Shown: positions 25,898 to 34,869 of the stretch, in pieces | Layout of the letters: every line of letters starts with the position of its first letter | How positions within the stretch are numbered: the stretch's first letter is position 1 | Origin: Nissolia schottii | Lineage: Eukaryota > Streptophyta > Magnoliopsida > Fabales > Fabaceae | Length of the DNA: 64,000 bases | Reading direction: 5' to 3' | Assembly: GCA_003254905.1 (NCBI GenBank) | Contig: QANU01014112.1 | Location: 277,141 to 341,140 of the forward strand | Made by a program: the position numbers and the translations under genes | The notes under the pieces: model-generated | What the model was told of the DNA's origin: nothing | Seen by the model: the letters and a program-made list of their open reading frames with translations, nothing else | The model's database searches: none

Positions 25898-26365
25898 AAC
25901 AATATTCTTTAAAAAACAATTGGTGACAAAATCATTACATGTTCCCCCCACCCCCCTAATACTTCCGACTTTTTTCCCCTTGTTTTCCTCCTTCCCCAAG
26001 GAGCTCCGTTGTGTTAAAGTCCGTGTATGAACTCAATTGGAGACTTCTCTTTCGTCATTGCTGGGTGACAGCTTCGTCTGGCCCTCTTCGACATCCGAGT
26101 CAGATGACTCCTCAGCCAAGATTACCCTTGCAGGCTCATTTGGCATCCGAACGAGCTTTTCTCGCAAACAATTATGCGTTGACAGCATTGATGTCAACAT
26201 CATATCTTTACAAACTTGCTCATTAACCAAGTCAAGAGGAGGATTTAGATAAATCTTTCTTTTTTATTCCATGAGATTCATCTCAGCAATATTTGACGTT
26301 ACATCAACTTTAATATGTGCTTCTTCCATAATTTCATTAGGTGGACACGTCTCTTCTACCTTTTC
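25898..26365 (+). repeat. 468-bp direct repeat, copy 2
   Basis: Partner of 23994-24461. The - strand of both copies has an acidic open frame containing RVILAEESSDSDVEEGQTK, which may be a transposon gene fragment. Sequence continues past 26365 in this copy. Confidence 0.9.
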
Positions 26366-27539
26366 GTTCTTAGTTGAATCACTTTTCCCTCCATAATACC
26401 TAACCTTTTAAGTCTCTAAACTTTACAGTCACTCATACACAAACTTTATATGATATAGTGCACAAACTTTACACATACTGTGGCCAAGTTTTACCAGTAT
26501 TCTACACTACACAAATTAAAACAATATCTGGTGTCAAGACAGTTTACACACACTTAAATGGATTAGATGGATAAAGTTTAGCTTGGGTATTACCTTTCTG
26601 CTCTCGATTTCATCGTGGGTGCTGTCTATTAATGCCAAAGTTTGCACCAATGTTGGCTTGTGTGAAGCTTTCTTGCTGGCGCCCTTAGCAACAGCTGCGC
26701 CCCTTTCAGTGATCTTGGAAGAGCCATTTCTACAGCAATAAACAATTAACATCAAGAATTTAATTCAAAAGCTTTAAAAAAAATGAGTGACCATAATCCG
26801 AAACAACACAAGCAAGAGTGCACAAACATTACATGACAGATGCGCAAACATTACAACAAAAATGCACAAACTTTAGAGAAGAAAGGTGGACGAATAGCAA
26901 ATCCACAAACAAACCCTAATACCATTAGTATAGTACACTACAGATGAAAATCTTTAGAGATAAGAAGTCAGAATATAACCAACGTGAAATGCAAGCAACT
27001 CACACACACTACACAAACTTTAGTGTGCATATTGCACAAACATTATACATAGCCGGACACAAATGACTCATTAACTTTCTCAAAAAACAAAGATCGTTGT
27101 TAAATTGTTCTTTAAACCAAATTCAATTGAACAAAACTCAAAGAAAGTTAGACAGAAAGCGCTTCAACGAACAAACCCTAAATAGTGAAACTCAGTTCGA
27201 TGTACTCACCAATGTTTGTTTTCTTATGGGATATTCGATTGTGTTTGGTGCATTTCTGTGTAGAGAGCACAATGAGTTTACAGAAGAGAGACGAGAATGA
27301 AGATCGCAATGAGAGACGAGTGAAGAGAAAAGAACGAAACGGTTTGTTTTTAAGAAAGTGGAAGCAAGAAGGTTACACGTGTGTTTGACGCACGAGTGAG
27401 TAAGAGTAAGACTGTGACTGGTTATTTTGTAGGGTCCACCATATATTAATATAGGTGTATGTATGATGTATCCTATTAGAGTGTACATGTAGCATAGTTC
27501 TAGTAGTATATTGAAAGCTTTCAAGTTTATAGAATACAA

Positions 27540-28262
27540 CCGTAGCAATGATCCTTTATGTTGCCAACTACCACGGAAGCTAGTCATCATCACGCCACGA
27601 CATCCTAACCTCGTGCGTTGCTACCTGTTGTCAATCCTAGCTACGTCTCTGGCCTATTATAAGACGGTCTGGCGTACCCCTGTCACCGTCGTGTCCTTGT
27701 CGAACCACCCCGCCCTCCAACCTCTCTCCTCTCCCGCCTAGTTCTCCGTCCTTGCTCTCCTTCAAACAGCTTTCGCGAATCTATCATTGCCTCGGTGCCT
27801 CGTCTCCCCTACTCATACCCTGCTTGGTCATGGCCCACTTTTGTCTTGTCTCCCCTCAGCTTTTCTGTCACGAACTACAAGCCTTCACCCTCTGTCACAA
27901 AGCTTAGAAAGCCTAATCATCCACACCCAAACCCAAAAACAAACTCTATGAAAAATGGTGAGACCGAGGCGGCAAGAGCAGTGGAGGCTTGCAGTTTGTG
28001 GCAAGAAAGTAGAGGGGAGACAAGGCATTGAGACAATGATAGATCCATGGAGGCTGTGTGCAGGAAGCAGAGGCAGAGAAATAGGTGAGAGTGGAGAAAG
28101 GCTCAGCGGCTAGTTGATTCAACAAGGACACGACCGCGGTGGAGCAGGGCAAAGACACAACTTGGATAGGCAGCAGGTGGCGACACGACACAACGGCAAG
28201 GGGAGGCAGCGCACAGCGGCGTGAAGGTGGGCTAGGTCCAAGGCGGAGGCAACACAAAGGAG
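27540..28262. repeat. Large imperfect inverted repeat
   Basis: GC-richer than its surroundings. Left-arm text 'ctatcattgcctcggtgcct' (about 27780) pairs with the complement of 28010-28044; 'gtcgtgtccttgtcgaa' (about 27690) pairs with the complement of 28117-28140; 'aactacaagcctt' pairs with the complement near 27990. The centre is near 27920. The arms of about 350 bp have many mismatches. A transcript would fold into a long hairpin. No protein domain is visible on either strand. Confidence 0.6.
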
Positions 28263-28504
28263 CAGGTTTTTTTTATACATCAGATAAAGAATAAAGAGGA
28301 GCAGTAATCTTTACGTAAATTTATCTTGAGGTCAATAAAAAAAATAAAAAAATATTGAGTTAATAATAAAATAAAAATATCTTGACAGAATAAACCTATA
28401 GTTAGCCCTTTGCGCATAATTTAAAAAATAAAAATAAAAAACCAAAAAGAATTGGTAAGTCAACCAACCACTGTTTCCTTGAGACCTTGTAAGACAATGG
28501 AAAC

Positions 28505-28770
28505 GCTCCACGCTCCCTCCAAGTAGATACAACGAAGAAAGTTGAAATTGTCTATTTGGTGGAAGTGTTTATGTGCATCATGTACTAATAAAGATAATTA
28601 AGGAAAAATTATTAAGAAATTCCCACATTCCCTTACCTACAGCTAGATGATGTAATCAAACGTGTTTAGATTTGTTTCCTACAAGTTGTGTACTAAAATA
28701 ATTAAAAGAGAAGTTACCAACCATTAGGGGTGGAGCTGCAATAGGAAGCGACCTCCACTATTAAACAGAA
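28505..28770 (+). promoter_or_regulatory. Conserved HSP70 upstream block, copy 2
   Basis: Same block as 18300-18560 and 34450-34640 ('agatacaacgaagaaagttg', 'gatgtaatcaaacg', 'aattcccaca'). It lies about 1.15 kb upstream of the first clade-B HSP70. The rest of 28771-29920 is AT-rich; a promoter-proximal piece at 29760-29870 matches 18955-19080 and includes a possible TATA box (tttatattc, about 29781). No clear heat-shock element seen. Confidence 0.55.
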
Positions 28771-29920
28771 GAATAAGCCATAAGGTTCAAGATAAAAAAA
28801 ACAATCGCTACTTTCTAACCATCCAATTATTTGCACATCATCTAACAAAAAAATATTACAAAACAAATCAATAAATATTAATATTAAACATTTTTATACC
28901 TTCATGCATGCTTGAATTTAATATGTTACAAAAAAATATTATCATTAAATATTTATGTGTTTATGCACGCATGTATATATAATTTATATATTGACCTAAG
29001 CTAAGCATGGGATACATGGAAAACAATAAAAAATGTTCTTTTTTTAAGGAAATGTATGTGAAAACATAACTTATGTGTTGATTTTTATTGTTGGTTAAGA
29101 AATTGGAGTTAAGTATAGGACCTAAAAAAAATTAACCAATATAAAAAAGACAACCCTCAATTTGATTCCGCTTTCAACGTGATCTATCATTTAAAACGTA
29201 ACATTTAAAGCGTAAGACTAGTCCTTCATTCATATTTTCAAAAAATTTATAAAACGAAATTATTCTTAGCAATTTACTCACTCCATTCCGTTTTAACAAT
29301 TCATTTTTTATTTTTTAAGATTTTAAAATATTTGTCTATTTATAATATTTATGTATAATTACTTTTTTTATTCATGCCTTAATTATAGTAGAACATTTAT
29401 TAATATAATAAATGTGAAAAGAGTAATAATTATATTAAAAATATAAATTTATTTTTTATCTAAAAATAATTTTATCAATTTATATTATTTTATGCATATA
29501 TCAATATTTTTTTGTTTATATTAATATGTGTAATATTTAGACAATCAAAACGAAACATATAATTGGTTCACGTCAAAAACATATATAAAACAAATATGTC
29601 GAAATACTAAAGAAAACCAACGTGTCTGACCAGTTGGGAGTTTCTTTTTTATATATGATCTGTTTGTACAATAAAAAATTTAAAAGGACCAAATTAAAAT
29701 TTGTCTAATAAAAACTAACGTCATGTGAAATTTTCAGAGAGATCCTATTCTCATTTTTGCAAAGTCAACCTGAATTTTTGCCTTTTATATTCCCGACAGA
29801 CATGTAGCTTCTTATTTCAACTTTAATTCATTTGAGGCTTTATAATTTGCTCTCATTGCCTAGTTCAACTGTAGTTTTTCTTCTTCTCCAATTAAAAGTT
29901 CATTGAGGTGCAAAGAGAGA

Positions 29921-32538
29921 ATGGCAGCAAAAGGTGAGGGACCATCTATAGGGATCGATCTAGGCACAACATACTCATGTGTAGCAGTGTGGCGGCACGA
30001 TCAAGCTGAGATCATCTTGAACGACCAAGGGAACAGAACAACACCATCTTATGTTGCCTTTGCTGAATCACACAGGATGATTGGAGATGCTGCTAAGAAT
30101 CAGGCTGCTACCAACCCTACCAACACTGTCTTTGGTAAAAACATCTATACCAATAAATCATTCATTGTTTTACTTATGGTTCCTCTACAGTTGATCTTAT
30201 CCTTCTTTCATCCACCTAGTTCTTTTTCGAGTTGGTATTAGTGATCACTAATACATGATATATTGTACTAGTACTTAGGAGATACGACTTGCCTTTCACA
30301 AAATTTGGAATGGTCAATTCTTTTATTCCAAACTCTGCATAAATAATGATTCAACCAACGATCAATTTGGATCAAGTCATCGCGATATTTAGATTATGTA
30401 AAAAAAATCAAATGTACAAAAATAATACCGCATTGTATTTGAGGTCTCTTGTAGTTTATCATTGTACAAGGGTATTTTGGTCGGAGGTCAGAAGTGAAAT
30501 TGTTATAATATGCAATGCATAGAATCTTAGTTTCATCGTAGCTTTTAACTTACTCAAAGATGCAGACTCTACGGTTTATCACTATATATCTTTCATTTTC
30601 AGCTAATGATTACTCTATCTGAAGAAAAAAAGCAGTTAACTTACTAAAATCAATCCAATTTTTATCTCCTCATACATAATGCATAGTGTGATTTGTTTAT
30701 CTTTGTTTATTTTAAGCAAACTCAGTTATGATAAGCCGGATTCCTTATATCTTGCAGACGCAAAGAGGTTAATTGGAAGGAGATTTAGTGACCCTTTGGT
30801 TCAGAGTGATAGGAAACTCTGGCCATTTGAAGTTGTTGGTGTTGATGATAAACCTATGATTGTTGTTAATCACAACCGTGAGAAAAAGCATTTCACTGCA
30901 GAGGAAATCTCATCAATGATCTTGGCAAGGATGCGCGAGATTGCAGAGACTTCCCTTGGATCAACAGTGAAGAATGCTGTTGTCACTGTGCCAGCTTACT
31001 TCAATAACTCTCAGCGTCAAGCTACCAAGGATGCAGGTCTTATTGCAGGGCTCCATGTCATGCGAATAATCAATGAGCCTACTGCTGCAGCAATTGCTTA
31101 TGGCCTCAACATGAAAGATTGTAGTCAAGGAAAGAAAAATGTTTTCGTCTTTGACCTCGGTGGTGGTACTTTGGATGTGTCTCTTCTCACGATTGACAAG
31201 GGAGACTTCAAAGTTAAGGCCATTGCTGGAGACACGCACCTCGGTGGAGAGGACTTCGACAACAGAATGGTGAAGTACTTTGTGAATGAATTCCAAAGAA
31301 AGGAAAAACTAGACATTAGTGGAGACCAAAAAGCCCTACGCAGGTTGAGGACCGCATGTGAGAAAGCAAAGAGGACGCTCTCTTCCACTACTGAGGCCTC
31401 AATTGAGATAGATTCTTTGCATCAAGGTATTGACTTCTACTCATCAATCACTCGTGCCAAGTTCGAGGAAATCAACAAGGACCTCTTTGAGAATTGCATG
31501 AAGCATGTGGAGAAGTGTCTTGTGGATGCTAAGACGGACAAGGGTAGTGTTCATGATGTAGTCCTTGTCGGCGGCTCAACTAGGATTCCCAAAGTTCGAC
31601 AGCTACTGCAAAATTTCTTTGTTAGGAAGGATCTATCCACGCGTGTCAACGCGGATGAGGCTGTTGCACAAGGTGCTGCTGTCCATGCTGCTATATTGAG
31701 TGGTGAGACCAATGAAAAGATTCAAGATATGTTGCTTCGGGAAGTGACCCCATTGTCCCTTGGCTTGCAGAAAGAAGGAGGTATAATGAATGTAATAATT
31801 CCTAGGAATACCGTCATTCCTACAAATATGGAAGATGTATTTACAACACATGTGAATAACCAAACCAATGTCTTAATTCATGTTTATGAGGGTGAGAGAG
31901 AAACAAGCAGGCACAACAACTTGCTGGGAAAATTTGTGTTGGAGATTCCTCCAGCTCCTAGGGGTGTGCCGCAGATTATTGTTTGCTTTGAAATTGACGA
32001 TGAGGGTATCTTACACATAACTGCGAAGGAAAAGAGGATGGGGGTGTGCAAGAAGATTACAATAGTGAACGACAAAGGAAGACTGTCAAGGGAAGAAGTT
32101 GATAGGATGATCACGGATGCTGAGAAGTACAAGGCTGAAGATGAAAGATATAGGAAGATCGCAGAAGCAAGGAATGCTTTGGAGAATTATGCATACAACA
32201 TGAGGAATGTTATAAATGATGAGGAGATTGGCTCAAAGCTCTCCCCAGAAGACAAGCAAAGGATCAACACTGGAATTGATTGGGCCTTAGTACAACTTGG
32301 CAATAATCAGCTTGTAGAAGATGATCTTGACATCATAAGAACCCGTCTTTCAGATGTCTTTGATCCGATTATTTTGAAGATGATACAAGATGAGGCATCT
32401 GGAAATAGTACTGCAAGTCGAAGAAAACGCTTGGTATCTGCATTGTCAAAATTTGCAATCGGGGTAGTAGTTGACGTTGTTACAGGTAACGTTATTGGGT
32501 TGACTTGTTCTATAATTTCTTTTAACTTCCAAATGTAG
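29921..32538 (+). CDS. HSP70 clade B with hydrophobic C-tail
   Basis: Hsp70-family protein of 664 aa. The start is ATG 29921 ([19 protein letters not shown]). Exon 1 is 29921-30134, the intron 30135-30757, exon 2 30758-32538. ATPase motifs [30 protein letters not shown] and [10 protein letters not shown] are present. Odd points: [11 protein letters not shown] has Asn for a normally invariant Asp; VAQGAA replaces VAYGAA; the linker is [12 protein letters not shown] rather than the usual LLLD. The C-terminus has no GGMP or EEVD. Instead, after a basic stretch ([10 protein letters not shown]) comes a hydrophobic tail, [20 protein letters not shown] and on to FNFQM (last 30 residues). The tail could be a membrane anchor or an amphipathic helix; that is inference. 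It may be less active than its sister given the substitutions. Confidence 0.9.
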
Positions 32539-32800
32539 GCTTCATTCCACCTTAAGAGTTAGCTCAAGCAGATATGACCCGATACCATCTGAATATTGAG
32601 TCTAACTCTATCTCAAAAGCTAATTTAAGAGAAATGTTTGCTGCCTAAGCACTGTGAGAAATATTTGGTCAACTTGATTAAAATTTGATGCAAGGCCAAT
32701 ATTGTACTGGGAATTGAATTGAGTTTAACTCTTTTGGACAACTAAAAAACCAATATATTTTTTTGTTTGTTTACAACTCCAGCAGGGAATAATGAATTTG

Positions 32801-32955
32801 GATCTTCTAAAATGAGATCCCTCATTTTAGAGGGTAAAGTGAGAGATCTCACCGTTGGATCAATAAAGTAAAAAGTGAAACTCATCTCACTTTATTGGCT
32901 CAATAGTGAGATCTCTCACTTTACCCTCTAAAGTGAAAGATCTCACTTTAAAGGA
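32801..32955. repeat. Palindromic MITE
   Basis: Near-perfect hairpin: 'agagggtaaagtgagagatc' on the left, 'gatctctcactttaccctct' on the right, about 155 bp with a centre around 32875 ('aaagtgaaactcatctcac'). 260 bp after the stop of the first clade-B HSP70. Related copy at 1411-1555. Confidence 0.85.
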
Positions 32956-33205
32956 TACTTGTCAAACAATAATAATCATATCATTGTGCCAAGGCTCACC
33001 TTCAATTCATTATCCCAATATTCTTTGCTATTTTTGAAAATTTGTCAAAAATTTAAAGAATGCTCAGTAAGAGAAGGAAACTAGTGTGGCAATTACCTTG
33101 TTAACCTCAGCCTTTCTCATGATCTTCTTGGGTCAGATTTTGGGACAGATCACCTCTACGGTCTCTTCCTCCCTTTGTGAAGCACATATTGCACTTTACA
33201 CCATG
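32956..33205 (-). pseudogene. Fragment of relic-gene exon (copy of 38.3 kb)
   Basis: The stretch 33055-33180 ('gaatgctcagtaagagaagg', then 'caattaccttgttaacctca') matches 38325-38400, the second exon and donor of the relic gene described at 38367-38740. Its exon sequence is rearranged. The preceding 3' flank (32690-32780) also matches 38085-38165. So both clade-B HSP70 genes carry a duplicated copy of the same downstream neighbour. Confidence 0.5.
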
Positions 33206-33865
33206 CATTCAGCAATATCAATATGCATTCTAGATGAACTGTAACTGAAAGCAATAGAACCAATAATGTGATTCCAAAGACAACATCAGAGCATAATTAA
33301 AGTTGATAATAGTGCAGCATGAACTGAAACAGGACAGGTTTCGAAGCATTTGGTGAAACAGCTTATTGAAGCAATTAGTCAAACATGTCGGGTACCTTAA
33401 AAAAATTGAAAGTTAACCCAATGGCCAAGTAAATTTCAGCACTGCAAACAAAAAAGTCAATATTAGATAATATACAATTTAATTGGGAAAAAAGATATAT
33501 TATGGTGACCCAAGGCAGTGATGCAACGGTATTAGATGATATGATGCACATGGAAACTTAAAAATGACGTTGTATCAATGTATTGGCATTTTTTCCATTT
33601 TCCATTCAGCGTAGTTTATAATTAGAGTAACTGCGCCATAGAGCTTTGTCCATTATTTTGCAATAATGGTTTGTAAATTCTAACCTCATATAAACTAAAG
33701 CACCTCAATTGGATCAATTGAAGCCTAACCTAGCACATTGCAGGGATCAGTAACATCATATAATGCATTTTTTCACATATGTTTGACAATACGAATATGC
33801 ATTCCCAATGAATTGTAACTCAAGTTAATAAAAACCAACAATTTATGGAAGAAAACATCAAAACA
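33206..33865. repeat. Duplicated array-flank segments (copies 2 and 3)
   Basis: 33206-33400 and 33757-33865 each match parts of 1-235. Both keep the 'tgcatt...ccaatgaa' and 'acatcaaa/gacatcaga' text. Between them is AT-rich DNA with no gene. Confidence 0.55.
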
Positions 33866-34869
33866 CAGTTTTGATTAAATACAATTTAACATTTTCAGTA
33901 CATGACCTAAGAAAAGTGTAGCAGAAAAGTGGAGAGGAAAAAGTAATATTATCTGTACGGTTTAATATTTTAGACAACCAACCATCATACTCACAAAAGT
34001 GTGAAATATATTATTAAAAAAAAATGAGGAAAGCAAAATAGGATAGATCTCACATTTTTGTGAATATATTTATAAATTGTCTGAAAATTTGAGTTATACA
34101 TATATCATTTCTAAACGGAAAAATATCAAAACACCATTTTGCGTGAACCACCCCCAAATCCCAATAGTTGCAAATAAAGGAGAGGTTGGTGCCATATGGC
34201 CCACTCCATCAAATCAGCTCCCTTCTTAGACAACATGATTACAGTATTATATACTTAGTAAATTTCAATTTTGCCCCTAACCAAAATATTGGGGGACCAT
34301 ACTTCTAATAAAATGATTTAATACTACTACTAGAGTGTATAAAAATCACTTGAGACAGTAAATACAACTATATTATATAGTTGCCAAAGTTGACCGATCA
34401 TTTCTTTTTCCTTCCTTTAAGAACTTGTAAGAGAAGAGAGAGAGTCTACACCCCCTCTAAGAAGATGCAATGAAAGCGTTGAAAGCTGTCACTATTTCGT
34501 GGAAGTAACATGTATTAAGATTAAATTAATGAAAAAATTATTAGGAAATTCCCACACTCCCATATCCTTCCCCCAGTTTCCCTTGAGAGTTGCAATCAAA
34601 CGCGTTTGAAATGTCAAGTGGTGCATTAAAACAATTAAGGACAAGTTATTATCATGAAAAATAAAAAGGAATTGTATTTTCTGCAAGTCAACCTAAAGTC
34701 TTATAGGCATATATGATATAACTAACTATCATCTAATCTTATTAATAAATTAGCTCTGATTCTAACTTCAATTTCATTAATAATAGGCTTTAATTTGGCC
34801 TCATTGGCTCGATCAACTCAAGTTTCTTCTTCTCAAATTAAGCTCCATTGGACTGCAAGGTAAAGATCA
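33866..34869 (+). promoter_or_regulatory. Upstream region of second clade-B HSP70
   Basis: No gene seen. 34450-34640 is the third copy of the conserved upstream block ('cgtggaagtaacatg', 'aggaaattcccacactccc', 'gcaatcaaacgcg'). 34740-34860 matches the near promoter at 29810-29910 ('aacttcaatttcatt', 'ctcattg'). No clear heat-shock element found by eye. Confidence 0.5.

Larger units (their letters stand above)
22854..27495. mobile_element. Probable large DNA transposon (MULE- or CACTA-like)
   Basis: The left end, atgctctgtgtgtacaccct, matches the inverted right end atgctacatgtacactct. Just outside both, 'ctag(t/a)actat' also pairs. Both flanks are packed with the words 'cacaaactttat' and 'cacaaacatta' (22.86-23.83 kb and 26.4-27.06 kb), as in elements with subterminal transposase-binding repeats. 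Inside, on the - strand, 26600-26730 looks like an exon bounded by an acceptor and a donor (ITERGAAVAKGASKKASHK...), and 26033-26230 reads RVILAEESSDSDVEEGQTK. I do not recognise a transposase, and 919 bp are unsequenced. It separates the two HSP70 clades. No confident target duplication, so the superfamily is open. Confidence 0.5.

Noticed and set aside
22854..27495. LTR retrotransposon defined by the 468-bp direct repeats
   Set aside because: The repeats do not start TG or end CA, there is no primer-binding site or polyprotein, and subterminal repeats lie outside them.
30679..30757. Upstream extension of the exon 2 open frame of the first clade-B HSP70
   Set aside because: Intron sequence; the CTTGCAG acceptor at 30751-30757 matches the sister genes.
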